Source: Cycas panzhihuaensis
Taxonomy: Eukaryota; Cycadophyta
Assembly (NCBI GenBank): GCA_023213395.1
Contig: CM041465.1
Location: forward strand, 48,925,741 to 48,989,740
Length of the DNA stretch: 64,000 nucleotides
Direction: 5' to 3'
Below the pieces are notes generated by a model. The model was given only the letters and a program-made list of their open reading frames with translations. It searched no databases and was not told the origin of the DNA. This document shows, piece after piece, positions 45,242 to 57,446 of this stretch. The translations under genes and the position numbers were made by a program. Every line of letters starts with the position of its first letter. The stretch's first letter is position 1.

Positions 45242-46745
45242 AGCCTAATGTGGACGACTCCCAAATTTTCTGTGAACTTCTTGAATTTGATCTTTCCCAA
45301 AGCCTTTGTAAAAATATCTGTTGTCTAATCTTTGGTGCTGCAATAAGCTAACTCGATCTCGTCTGCTTGTACAAGTTCTTGAATGAAGTGGTGATAAGTC
45401 TTAATATATTTTATTTTTCTATGGAATATCAGATTTTTGGCCATTTGGATAGTGCTTTGATTATTACACCAAATTCTAATGGGACCTTGTTGTTTATTCT
45501 AAAAATCCTGTAAAAGTCTTCTTAGCCATATTAATTCACAAGCTCTTGCAACTGCTACTTTATATTCTGCCTCACCTATGGATAAGGAGATGGTATTTTG
45601 CTTCTTTGTACTCTAAGATACTGTTGTTGATCCCATACTAAATACATAGCCTGTTGTAGACTTTCTATCATCAACATCACTTGCCCAATCTAAATCTGTA
45701 TAACCAATCAACTAAAATTTGGATGTGGCTTTGTAATATAACCCAAAGCTTGGAGTCCCTTTAAGGTATCTAGGGATTCTTTTAGTAGCTTGCCAATGAG
45801 AGGTCTTTAGATCCTACATGAATCTAGATGTAACACTGACTGAGTGTGTTATATCTAGTCAAGTAGATGTCAAATATATTAGGTTGCCAATGAGATGTCT
45901 ATAGAGAGTGGGATCAATCGAAGTCAAATCATCTATCTTAGATAGTTTGATTCCAGTTTCTGCTGGGATTGCCAATGGTTTGCAATCTATCATTCTAAAC
46001 CTTTGAAGTAGATCCAATATATATTTGCATTGAGAGATAAAGATTCCCTATTTATCTTGCCAAACTTCCAATCTTAGGAAGTAATGCATGAGGCCTAAGT
46101 CTATCATCTTGAATTCCTTATACATGGCATCTTTAAATTGATGTAAAAGATGGGAGTTGTTTCCAGTATAGATTAGGTCATCTACATAAAGACCTATAAT
46201 CAAGATTAAACTTCCCTTGGTTTGAGTGTATAAGTTTAGATCTGCTTGAGATCTCTCAAACCCTTGATCTCTAAAATACTTATCTATATGGGAATACTAA
46301 GCCGTGGGTGCTTGTTTTAGACCATATAGTGCCTTTTTTAATTTGTACACTTTGTTCTTTTCCCCCCTAACTTCAAAACTGATGGGTTGAGTGACATAGA
46401 TGTCTTCTTTAATATATCCATTTAGGAAAGCACTTTTCACATCTATTTGATAAACTTTCAAACCCATTTAGGTGGATAAACTTATCATCATTCGAACAGA
46501 TTCCATCCTAGTGACATGGGTAAATGTTTCTATATAGTCTATGCCTTCTCTTTAAGCATATCCTTTTGCAACCAATCTAGCTTTATATTTGTCATGGGAG
46601 CCATCTGAGTGGAACTTGGTCTTATAGACCCATTTTATACTAATAGCTTTTATTTTTTGTGGTAAGTCAATGAGTTCCCATGTATCATTCTTAATAATGG
46701 ACTTTTATTCTTATTCCATGGCTTTCTACCAACATTCATGTTGAT
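45242..46745 (-). pseudogene. Copia-3 reverse transcriptase and RNase H
   Basis: On the - strand RT begins near 46740 (KAMEQE.KSIIKNDTWEL). It shows [54 protein letters not shown], and a perfect catalytic box GLYVDDLIYTGN at about 46153-46190. RNase H reads [20 protein letters not shown], the SIGEAEYKVAVARACELIWL Glu region and TTDIFTKALGKIKFKKF near 45290-45330. Stops are few for this window, and replace Gln, Trp and Lys codons. Confidence 0.93.
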
Positions 46746-48130
46746 TAGCCTCAGCAAAAGTTTGAGGCTCATAAGTTTTGAGTACCTTGCTCATTAGGGC
46801 AAAGTTGACCCTATATAAGTGTGTGGATCTTCTATTATTATCCAATATATCTCCCAAGTCATGGTTGTAATGAACCAATTTGGGTAGCTGTTGTGGTGGA
46901 GGTTGAGATGAAGTTCCCTCCCTAGTTGGTTCCTTGATACTTCTCCAAATAGGAGGCACATATTTGGACTTACATGATATGTCAAATTTAATGGCAATCT
47001 CCTTCTTCTTTTCCTGAATATCTTGGTAGTAGGTGTCTTCCTGAAACTTGACATCTCTACTCACCATAACTTTTCTTGATTTTGGATCATAGACCTTGTA
47101 GGATTTAGAAGATTCACTATAGCTAATAAAGATACATTCTTTCCATTTCAATGATAGTTTGATTCTTTCTTTCCACTACAACATTTGTTGTGGGGTGTAG
47201 GAGGTGGTGAATTGTGTCCTGATCCTATGGTGGATACAATAGTCCTTAAAAGCATTAGATGTAAACTCTCCTCCATTATCTGATCTTAGAGATAGGATGT
47301 GATATCCACTTTATTGCTCTACAAAGGTTTCAAAGTCAACAAAGTGATTAAAATCATCTAATTTATATCTTAGAAAGAAAACCCATGTCTTCCTTATGAA
47401 GTCATCAATGAATGTGAGAAAACGTTTTGCACATGCTAAGGAGGGAGTAGTCATTGGTTCACAGATATCTATGTATACCATTGAAGAGGGACATATGCTT
47501 GATGGGTAAAATCTAAAAAGCTTTTTCTATGGTGTTTACCAAGAAGGCATCCCTCACACAACTTTTTATTAACATCAATATCTGGTAAACCAATAACCAT
47601 ATCCAACCTTTTCATAAGAGCCAAGTAGTTGTAGTTAAAATGACCAAACTGTCTACGCCACAAATCACTATCCATGGTAGTTAAAGTTCTAAGGGCATAG
47701 GTATCTGAAGGAGTGGGGATGAGCTTAAATAAATAATCCTTAGTCATTTTACCTTTGGAAATAATAGCTTTATTTTTCTTCTTATTTTTGATAACACATT
47801 CGCCATTGTTAAAAATCACCTTGTAATCTTCTCCTATCATCTATCTTATTGATAACAAGTTCTTTCTTAGGGTAGGGACATATAGGACATCATCTAAGTG
47901 TCTATATTTGTTAATGTTAGTCATCAAAGCTATGTTACCTTTCCTAACTGATTCGTGGGAGGTATTGTCTCTAAACATGATTGACCTTTTTTAATTTTTA
48001 TCTAAGGTCTGAAATAAATATTCTTTATGGGTCATGTAGGTTAAGCAACTTGAATTGATGTACTAGCTATCATCCTCTTCTTCCTTAACAGAAAAATAGG
48101 ATAAAAATAACATGTTATTAACCTTTGATC
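46746..48130 (-). pseudogene. Copia-3 integrase and protease
   Basis: On the - strand the protease region near 48040-48080 has WYINSSCLTYMT where D-S-G-A-S is expected, then DVLYVPTLRKNLLS near 47865-47905. The integrase zinc finger is well kept: LWRRQFGHFNYNYLALMKRL and then KKLCEGCLLGKHHRKSF near 47520-47570. The catalytic core from 47480 to 47200 is frameshifted and carries decayed D, D, E positions. The C-terminal part is open at 46726-47151 (KWKECIFISYSESSKSYKVY, then a DP..RKVMVSRDVKFQED segment). Confidence 0.88.
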
Positions 48131-49262
48131 CAGATGAATGTTGAGCATGTCCTCTAGATGGTAGTCTATGTTTTGAGAAGCATTTATCTTCAGTGTGATC
48201 ACTTCTATGGAAATAAGTATAATACAATGGATCTCTTCTTCTATAACTTAGGCGTCAACTTCTTAGATAAGAACGATCAATATTGAAAGATCTCCCCCTT
48301 TCCTCATAAGATTAAGGAGGGTTGTCTCTTGGTCTATTGTCACAATATGCCTAATTTAACCTTGAAGATTGAGAATTCCCTTAGCAATTTAGATAACAAG
48401 GAGGATTCTCAAATTGTCTTCTTTGATTAGTATTTCTTGGAGGGTCTTCATATTATTAGCGTCCTCCTTACATCCTTTAGTGAGGGGATTGATATCATGG
48501 AGGGTCTTCTCTAGTATCCCTTCGAGGATTTCCACCTTTTCTCCTTAGAGGAGATTCCTTTTGCCTTGAGGTCTCTGCTTGGGAGTTAGATTGAATACAA
48601 GCCTTTGTAGCAAAGGCATGTTCTAGAGATTTATTTGTACTTTACTACTCTTTTATAAACATAAGCATGGCACTAAGTTGTTCTACTTTGAGAGTACTTA
48701 GATCCTTTGATATACTAATACTAGTAGCCACTATTTCAAAATGTCTTATAACTCCTACACATCGAAGGATCCTTTCGACTACCTTTTGTTCAGTTAGGGT
48801 ATCTCCAAGTGACCTCATTTGGTTTATAATATCTTGGACTTTGGTTATAAATTCTATTACTAATTCAGTGGGCATCATACATAAGTTTTTAAACTTGCTC
48901 CTCAAGTTTTATAATTTAGAGGAGGTTGCTCCTTCATATATTAGTTGTAAGGTATCCCAAACTTCTTCAGACTTAATTGATTTACTAACTCTTAGGAACA
49001 CATGATCTTCTAGTGCACAGAAGATAAGGGCTAAGGCTTCATTGTCTTTTTTAACATTCTTCTTGTAGGTAACATTTTCTGCATTAGATGGATTTATTCC
49101 TAGTTCATTGTAGCCTATCTTCATAATTTCCCATATGTTGTTAGCTATGAGGATGGGTCTCATCCTCCTACTCTAATTTAGGAAATTATTTCCATAAAAT
49201 TTAAGGATAATCATGTTCCCAAAGCTAGACGTTATCTTGAACTAAAGTTGTATTGATCAAAT
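48131..49262 (-). pseudogene. Copia-3 Gag
   Basis: On the - strand the open frame 48909-49163 reads RMRPILIANNIWEIMKIGY and ALEDHVFLRVSKSIKSEEVW, and continues at 48645-48905 with QDIINQMRSLGDTLTEQKVV, a standard copia Gag core. An upstream remnant KFYGNNFLNW near 49180-49215 suggests the true start near 49260. The zinc knuckle near 48190-48240 reads YYTYFHRSDHTEDKCF, where two Cys and one Gly of the CCHC box are changed, consistent with G-to-A decay. Confidence 0.88.
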
Positions 49263-51146
49263 GTAACAAATGAGATTTCAAAAGTTGAATGTGAATATCA
49301 AAAAAAGATTTAAATTTAAATTTAAAAAAAAATGTTTTAAGTGTAAAATTTGCTTCCAAGTATAACCTAAGGTTTTTCCCAAAGTTTTGAATAAATGAAC
49401 TAGTACTTATTAAGGCTACTAGGCTCTAAGTTTAAGTTTCTCCTAGGGTAACCTTTGGTTATTATCCTGTCTAGTGGCATCTATACATAGATGGCAAAGC
49501 AGGGATCCAATATACCAGTACGTAAGTGCTATGCTCTATATACCTTAGTACGCAGGCTGCTAAGAAGGTTTTTACACCCCCTTGAGTTATTGGTCCACCT
49601 ACACTAGAATTATACCTAGCGAGAGATCTAGTGGTGAAGGTTCTCGAATAAAGGTACTCACCCTCTCCAAGTGTAGCCTTAGTCTCCAAACACCATAAAA
49701 GAAATAGGTTCTACACCTCATCTTACCACCGAATACATCTGATAGCTAATGGTTATCCTCATCCAATATGAGTAGGCCGATTAACGTGTGTGGGATAATA
49801 ACTTCAGGGGTCCTAATCATTCCCCTTGCAAGGCTAGAAAAAAGGGTGATTCAATTCAAGATTATCTTTTTTAATATGATAAATAAATAAATTATTTATG
49901 TGGTCTTGCTTAGGATTTTGAAAGATTCCTTTTATGCAAATAAGAAAATAACTTAAATGAAAAAAAAAAAAAAAACCTCTAAGAAAGATGAAATAAATAA
50001 TGAACGCTTAAAAGAAATGTGTAAGTAGTCACTTTTTCAAAAGAAGAATGCAATGCCCTTAAAAACTGAAAGATGCCTTTAGAAAGTAAAGTGTACTACC
50101 AACTAGATGTAATTTTTATAAGTGTAAGAAATAAATGGACTTTTCAATACTAATAAAAAAATGCTTTCAATAAGTGTATGCCTTTAGGATAAATTGACAA
50201 ACGTATAAGGTATAATTTCATAGATACTTTAAAATATAATGATTATATGAGCAAATTTGTAAAGTAACTAAGATCCTTTTAACTATGTAAATCTGAAATA
50301 AGACATTTTGATAATAAAAAATAAAAAATTCTTAAGCTTTTGATTTTTCAAATGAATAAATACAAACTTGAGCATGAAATCCTTTTAATGTAAGAAATCC
50401 TTTTGTCTTGATGAAGATATATAGTGTAGAAAATCTGAAATATATAAGGAAAAAAAAAAAAAAAAACTAATTGTAACTATTTTAGGTTGCAGGACCACTT
50501 AGCTTGTCACTTACTTTATATGCATGTGATTAATTTCTGCTACAAATCAGTTTAAAATAAGCTATATGAAAGTCAAATGAAAGCCTCAAACATGTATTAT
50601 GAGTGATCAGTAAGAAATAAAATAAAGAACTCCTTAAAAAAGGTTAAGAGGACAAGCCTATTAGGATATCTTAAATTCTTAAGTTGATCAGCTTCAAAGC
50701 TATACTAAGCAATGCCAAATTAAGGTGAGATTATATCAATTTAAAGATCGATAAAATATCTATTCAACATAACTGACTGTTTTGAGAATGGGTTCCTACA
50801 AGTCACGATTTTAATGTACAAAAGATGCAGTCCACTTTTTGAGGCTTAACGGGAGCCTAGGCTCAAAAGATTATGAAAAACTAGTAAAAGCTTTATAAAA
50901 CAATGTAACCTAATCAAATATAGTTTAAAGAGCCACTTAATATGCTTTTTAGTTAATAAACTTGAGAAATAGTGTATAAAAATATGCAATAATGATAATT
51001 TAGAAGTTGTTATGTTCCTCAACTTTGATGTCTTTAAAAATCTACAAGAACACTTTAAAATTTATAAATAACTATGTCAATTTGAAGAGGAATGAGTTAG
51101 GTTCCCAAAGAAACTAACAAATCTAAATTTTGATGTGAAACAGAAA
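49263..51146. other. Copia-3 leader, left of the nested element; no gene
   Basis: No domain recognised. A block at about 49430-49860 is less AT-rich and looks unlike its neighbours; on the - strand it has a 72-codon open frame without a motif. A-runs lie near 49960 and 50450. Confidence 0.45.
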
Positions 51147-51151
51147 AGTTA

Positions 51152-51575
51152 TGTTGGAGTTAATCATCATTACTCCACTCCCACCTTCCAACCAGGATTA
51201 CACACCTCATCAATCTCATTTTACACATGTGGGTGCTCAACATGTGTAGGTAAGTTAAGGTAAGATTTAATTTGATTTAAGTTAATTTGAGTTAAGTTGG
51301 CATTATTTTATTGTTAATTTAAATTTCAAAGGTTGAGGAGTTTCCCTCCTCCCCCAAAATTATAAATATTGAGGGGGTGCAATCCTAGTGTCTTAGACAC
51401 CACCCTCATTTAGGAAATTTGTAATGCTCACTTCTCACAATATGGATTAAATACAATACTTTCATAGTTTATACTACATTGCAACATTGATATATTGAAG
51501 ATTTATATTGATATATTGATCTATTAAAGTTTATTCTATGTTCTGCCCTATTCTCCTTGAATATTTTTTCCTACA
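51152..51575 (+). repeat. 5' LTR of the gag-only element
   Basis: 424 bp, TGTTGGAGTTAATCATCA to TTTTTTCCTACA. It aligns with the right LTR with scattered transitions and a small insertion. Confidence 0.95.
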
Positions 51576-51591
51576 TTTGGTATTAGAGTAG
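51576..51591 (+). other. Primer-binding site of the gag-only element
   Basis: TTTGGTATTAGAGTAG abuts the 5' LTR; TGGTATTAGAG differs by one base from the tRNA-Met site TGGTATCAGAG. Confidence 0.9.
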
Positions 51592-51599
51592 ACGATTGC

Positions 51600-52480
51600 T
51601 GATCTATAAAGTTTTTTGTAAAGAAGAAAAGAGATCTACTAACATTTGAGGTAGATTTACTCACAAGCAAAATATTGGTTATATTCATTTTCTGTAAGTT
51701 TTTTAGCAAGTTTCATATATATTTTCATCAAGATTTGCTTATTATTAAGTTATTTTTATGATATAATAAGTATATTTTAGATTTATTCATAGATTTGTGC
51801 AAATTTATGAAGGATTTCAATAGCAAGCCACATTTATCCAAGTTTTTTCTCAGATTTGAGCTATATTTCTTTAGATCTATATTTCTTTATCATATATTTC
51901 ACCATTTTTTGGCAGATTCTTGTATATATTTCTAGATCTACGAAGGAGATCAACAGATTTCAGCTACAAGCTATATTTTTTTTAAAATTTGTAAAGGATT
52001 TTCAGTTGCATGCAAGATTTATACAAGTTTTCTTCATGTTTATGATATATTTTCTCAGATCTATATTTTTTTATCAAATATTTGGCATTTTTCAAGCAGA
52101 TTTCTATCTATTTATCCTATATTTTTGCATATTTACGTAGGATTGTAGCTGCATACAATATTTACTCAAGTTTTTTCTCAGATTTGAGCTATATTTCTTC
52201 AAACATCTGGCTTATATTTTTTAGATCTATTATACTTACGTCAGATCTGCAATATTTAGCTTAAGATCTGCTTATTTTATTAAGTTTTTTAGTATTTTTT
52301 GCTACATTTAGTTTAGATCTGTTTATTTCAATAATCATTTCAATATTTTCTGGTATATTTGTTGTAGATCTGCAACATTTAATTTAGATCTACTATATTT
52401 CATTTTAGATTTATATTTTTTAATATATATTTGACCATATTTGTAAGTTCTTGTTATAGATCTACAATTTTTTTAGGCAT
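51600..52480 (+). repeat. T-rich leader with recurrent AGATCT words
   Basis: The word AGATCT recurs about a dozen times here (for example 51852, 52226, 52245, 52264, 52314, 52366, 52385), often as TTTAGATCTGC followed by a T-rich stretch. The spacing is irregular, so this is a loose tandem structure, not a satellite. Non-coding. Confidence 0.5.
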
Positions 52481-53459
52481 ATCTAGTCTTCTGAAGAAGT
52501 ATATATAGTAGATCTCTTTTTCGATGATCATTTTCTGCTACAAATCAGCCACAACTACGTTTCCAGGTTCTTCATACTTATTCTTTTCATATTCAAACAC
52601 ATATTTTTGATATATCTGCAACATATTTGAAAGTTTTTTCAAATACAAATTTATAGACATTCTTTTTGATATATTTTTTATCAATATACTTAGATCTGCT
52701 CTCTCAAAACTTAAAACTTTGTAGCATTGGGAGCTTGTTCTAATATTGAGCTTGATTTTTGGGCTGAAAATAGTCTCCAAGCATTTTCTATTTTATATCT
52801 GTGATTATTTTTTAAAAAGTCCATAAACAGTCCAAATTGCAAATAGATAATATTTTTGTACTATTTTCGGAGAACCCTTAACAAAGGTCCACTAAAGATT
52901 ATCTTGAAAAAGTGCTCAAGACTTGTCAAAAACTCACATTGTCTTTGCTTCTAAAATCATCTCTGAAATATCATAAACTTATATTACATTATAGGTAAAT
53001 ACTTTACATTGCTATGCATAGCTCTGGCACTTAGGTTTCACTCTGTGCCATCTCATTATAACAACTCTACAAGCTTATACCCTACACCATTATCCTCTCT
53101 ACCGCATCCTCCTCATATTCCTCGAGGAAGCTTTCAATAAGAAATATCCCTTCACATTATTGAGCATGAGAATAATTTCTAGTATACTTCTTGAATATCA
53201 AAATAGTATGTAAAACATAAAATATAGATGTTAATAAAAAATAGCTTAAGTCTTTGAATAATCTTGAAAACATTTGATGTCATATGTGCTCAGATGTATA
53301 TTCCTTAAACTTAGAGAGAGGATACAAACCAGTCAGCCCATCAATAAATAGAACACATACATCAACTCCTCAAATTATTACATCTTAAACTACCATCAAA
53401 TTTCCAAGGTTTTGCATTAGGAAGATTGACCCATTAAATAAAATAGTTGCACACAATAA
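52481..53459. other. Gag-only element leader, no gene recognised
   Basis: AT-rich. An 80-codon open frame on the - strand (52538-52780) has no recognised motif. Confidence 0.4.
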
Positions 53460-54245
53460 CCTCATTTTTTTTACCAATCTTCTTTGTTTTTAAGTAGAAA
53501 TGAGCATTTGAGTAGTTTAAGGGTTTGAAGCCAAGTCCAAGTCTTGTAGCCGGAATCAAGGGAAGATAGCTCCAGCCAGTCTTTTAGATTCAGAAACATT
53601 TCTGCCTTAGGCTCCACTTGGATGCTTCAGCTTCCTTCTTCTATTGTAGCATTTGAGACTTCACACGAAGTCTTCTTACTAATCCATAGACACCCATCAG
53701 CAGCAAGTTCTGCCACATTATCTCTTTCAAATTTTTGGTCTTTAAACATTTGTACTTTAAAGTGAAGTATTCTTCTTCTTCTAGACATTCAAGAACAATT
53801 TTCTTGATATCATCATTAAGGTCCTTTACAACATGATCTAGCATTCACCATCATTATCCGTGTGAGAGTGCTTTGCCTCTGTATTGTTGACAAGGAAAGC
53901 AACAATATCCTAAACCCTTTGTTTAGTGATCTGCACGTCATCTAGTAGCAGGGAAGTACTCTTGCACGAACTCTAATTATCCCTGTCGGGAGGGCCAAAA
54001 AAGCCCATTTTTCTGCCAACACTTTTTTTTAATCATCGGGACAATGGAGCCGAGTAGTTCTCTTTCACCATTTCTTGAACCTAAACCTCCCAAAACCTAA
54101 CACTAATTCGGTGCCTTACACCCATAAGTATCCATAATTATAGCTTTATAATCGAAGCATGAGATCTCATGCTCGCTTAACATAATGCTTGTTCTGCGAC
54201 CAGGAACAAGTTGCTTAATATTAACCCTTTCCCCCACCCTATAAT
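53460..54245 (-). pseudogene. Coding-like - strand fragment, unknown gene
   Basis: Less AT-rich than its surroundings, with readable protein on the - strand in three frames joined by shifts. From upstream: NIKQLVPGRRTSIMLSEHEI (about 54160-54220), LLLDDVQITKQRV.DIVAFL with VNNTEAKHSHTDND (about 53855-53945), MLDHVVKDLNDDIKKIVLEC (53785-53844), and ELAADGCLWISKKTSCEVSN (about 53650-53710). It runs opposite to the retroelement. I do not recognise the family; a captured host gene is the likeliest reading. Confidence 0.4.
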
Positions 54246-56310
54246 TAACCTGCAAACGATAGAATTTTAGTAGATTTTGATAGAAAATATTCGATATCCA
54301 GCAGCTATAGTCTTAAACCTCAGTCGATTTTGCACTTCAATCTTACAAACGTAAAATGACTGGTATTTTCTCTTGAAATGCAAGGCTTTCACCAGGTGCT
54401 TGATATTCAGTCGTTGTACCCTCAAATATTGTCTCTAAATGCTCAGATTTTGGTAGGTATTGATCGAAAATACTCTAGTTCGATTTCAATTTTTCCTAAA
54501 AGGTCGATTTCAATGAAATTTATCCTAGTTTTAGGCTGATTCCACGCCACATCTTCTGACAATTACTTATTTCCAAGGACCTGCACCTCATCTGCTGGGT
54601 TCTCTATGTGATCTACACATTGCTGTGCGAGTGCAACGACGTTATAGCAGGTGCAACGGCATTAAAGAGGTGCAACGACACCTCATTAAAGGTTTTTGAA
54701 CATTTTTTTTACATATTTTATTTTATAAAGTTAAAAAATTTATTTGTGTTATATAAAGTTTAAATTAATTAAAGTAAATTAAATATCATTTCAAATCTAG
54801 GCAATAAAAGGGGTATTAGTCCCTTTACACTCAGCCCCCCATCCCATTCAATCATCATATGACCATTAAGTCATTTTCAAAGGGGTTCATAACTTTTAAA
54901 ACACTTTTTTCTTTTTATTTTTTAAAATTTTTTTATCCTATATAGGGTTACTGGACTTTTTTTACCATAACTCCTCACTGAGTCATCAGTTTTTTATGAA
55001 ATCAATTTCATTATATTAGAAATTTTTTGTAGATCAAATTTTACTGATCATATGACCAATTTGGTGCTAATTTGACCCTATTTCAGTCGATTTAAAGCCA
55101 ATCAGTCATTTTTTAAGCATTTTTAACCTTTTTTATAAAATCACTTTTTGAAATAATTATATTTTATTACTGAGTAACTATTTTCTACCCAAATCTATTC
55201 TACAGTGATTTACGTTTAACAAATTTTATTATCCACCTTTTATTTTATTTTTTAGAATTTATTTTGATCATTATTTTAATCACCAAATGTGGCACTTTAG
55301 TAGTTTTTAGCATTTTTTTAACACATTCACATAAAGGTACTTGTTGTTGTTTTTACTATAATGTTTCTGTTTGACATCCAAATTTAGTTCTATTAATTTC
55401 TTTGGGAAGATAACTCATTCCCCTTCAATTTGACATAGTTTTTTATATGTTTTAATGTATTTTTCTAACTTCCAAATTACTCAAAGTTGAGGTACTTAAT
55501 TACCTTAAATCTGCCAGTTTTTACATATTTTTATATATATTTCTCAAAATGTTTTAGCTAAAAGTATATTGAGCGGTCTTCTAAATAATATTTAATCAAA
55601 TTTTAGCATTTTATAAAGTTTTATTAGCAATTTTATGCTTTTTTAAGCTCTTTGCTCCCTTTAAGCCTCAAAAAGAGGCCTGTAACTTTGAATCATCAAA
55701 ACTTGACTTGTAGGAATCTGTTTTTAAAACAGACAGTCCCCTTGTATAGATATTTTATTAATCTTCATATTGGTAAAGGTTCATATTATTCTAACATCTT
55801 TTAAAGCAACCAAACTTGAAGTTATCCTTTAAACATTCTTTTAAGGAGTATAATACCTTTTTTATTTAAAATTTCTTCATATTCTTTATATTTTGAAGTA
55901 AAAAATACTTATATGTATTTTAGTTTTATTATTATATATTATTATCAAGGCAAAAGATTTATCGTGTTGAGAGTTTATATTTATTCATTTGAAGAACCAA
56001 AAGGTTAAGGATTATTCTTTTTATTATCAAAGTTACATTTCAGATTTATATTACTAAAAGAATCTTTATTACATTCAAATTTGCATATATATTCTTCATA
56101 TTTCAAAGTTTATTTGAAAGGCATACTTATTGAAAAGTCCTTTTATCATTATTGAAATGATCACTTCCTTATTGTGCCTAGTTGATTGACTTTCTAAAGG
56201 GCATTACATCTCCTTTAAAAGGTTATTTGAAATCATATATATTCATTGGTTTATTGATTTTTTTTGACTTGGTCAAAGCATACCTTTTATGTACTAAAGT
56301 TTTTTGATAA
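54246..56310. other. Gag-only element leader, non-coding
   Basis: T-rich DNA with no domain. A GTGCAACG(A/G)C word repeats three times at 54629-54680. The shared GGGG-TTAG-CCC module is at 54804-54870. Confidence 0.5.
54804..54870 (+). repeat. Shared leader module, copy in gag-only element
   Basis: AAAAGGGGTATTAGTCCC, TTTACACTCAG, then CATATGACC. Confidence 0.5.
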
Positions 56311-56884
56311 AATGGCAAAATTTCCTATATTCAATGGGCATAATTTTTCATTATGACACAAGACTATTCAAGACTATTTTATTGAACATGATCTTCTAAA
56401 ATATTTGCAATATAAATGTGATCTAAGTATTAAAGAAAATTTTAGAAAGGATAATGAAGTTTTAGGATTATTATTTTGCACTATTAATGATGATATTTTT
56501 TCAAAAGTTTATGAATTAACGACTTCTAAATCTGTTTGGGATGTATTGATTTCCACTTATGGGGGAGATACCCTCCATGTATTTAATGATATTTTTGATA
56601 AGCATATGAGACAGGTGACAGAACAGGTGAATTATAATGATAACATCCATGAAGATTTAGATCAAATGCAGGGCCAACTTGCTATACAAGTACTTGATCC
56701 TCCATTTGAGGGGGAGAATGAATCTTATGGCATGATGGAGAATGAATCTTATGATATGACAGTCAAAGTTAAATTTCTAGAAGTTAAAGTCAAAGTTACA
56801 GTTATTCTTTGTTGTACAAATCAAGCATCATTTACTTACAATTTTTTACATCATTTCATGATAAAGAGACATATGTGGCTATAA
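56311..56884 (+). pseudogene. Gag of the gag-only element
   Basis: The Gag start is near 56311 (MAKFPIFNGHNFSL, then a stop at the expected Trp, then HKTIQDYFIEHDLLKYLQYK). The open frame from 56405 to 56884 shows NEVLGLLFCTINDDIFSKVY and SKSVWDVLISTYGGD, the usual copia Gag core pattern with the W..L...Y motif. After about 120 codons the frame becomes low-complexity (GENESYGMMENESYDM, an imperfect repeat) and ends near the purine tract. No zinc knuckle is seen. It is one of the least damaged genes in the window, with only one stop before 56884. Confidence 0.75.
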
Positions 56885-56988
56885 GGATGAGAAGAGTTGA
56901 TAAAGATCAAGATCAAAATTTCAAAGATTTTTTTCAAATACAAGTTCCATAAGTTCAAGGAGAAGATATAAGTGTTTGTGATGACTAT

Positions 56989-57000
56989 TAAGGGGAAGAA
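56989..57000 (+). other. Polypurine tract of the gag-only element
   Basis: TAAGGGGAAGAA abuts the 3' LTR; it would prime plus-strand DNA synthesis. Confidence 0.85.
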
Positions 57001-57441
57001 TATTGGAGTTAATCATCATCACTCCACTCCCACCTTTCAACTAGGATTGTATACCTCATCAACCTCATTTTATACATGTGGGTGCTCAACATGTATAGGT
57101 AAGTTAAGGTATGATTTGATTTTATTTAAATTAATTTGAGTTAGTTTCATTTGAGTTAAGTTAGTATTATTTTATTGTTAATTTAAATTTCAGGGGTTGA
57201 GGAGTTTCCCTCCTCCCCTAAAATTATAAATATTGAGGGGTATGCAACTCTGGTGTCTTTAAACACTGCCCTCATTTGGGAAATTTGTAATACTCACTTC
57301 TCACAATATGGCTTGAATATAATGCTTTCATAGTTTATGCTACATTACAACATTGATGTATTGAAGATTTATATTGATATATTGATCTATTGAAGTTTAT
57401 TTTATGTTCTGCCATGTTCTCCTTGAATATTTTTTCCTACA
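57001..57441 (+). repeat. 3' LTR of the gag-only element
   Basis: 441 bp, TATTGGAGTTAATC (TG decayed to TA) to TTTCCTACA. A 17-bp segment near 57140-57160 (TTAGTTTCATTTGAGTTAA) is extra relative to the left LTR. Confidence 0.95.
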
Positions 57442-57446
57442 AGTTA

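Larger units (their letters stand above)
51152..57441 (+). mobile_element. Gag-only LTR retrotransposon nested in copia-3
   Basis: LTRs at 51152-51575 and 57001-57441 are flanked by a perfect 5-bp target duplication AGTTA (51147-51151 and 57442-57446). A tRNA-Met type primer site lies next to the left LTR and a purine tract next to the right LTR. The only retroelement gene is gag, close to the 3' end. No protease, integrase or RT is seen. It must depend on another element for mobility. Confidence 0.94.

Noticed and set aside
49471-49689. 72-codon - strand frame in the copia-3 leader
   Set aside because: No recognisable domain. It lies in a block of different base composition, probably LTR-like or leader DNA.
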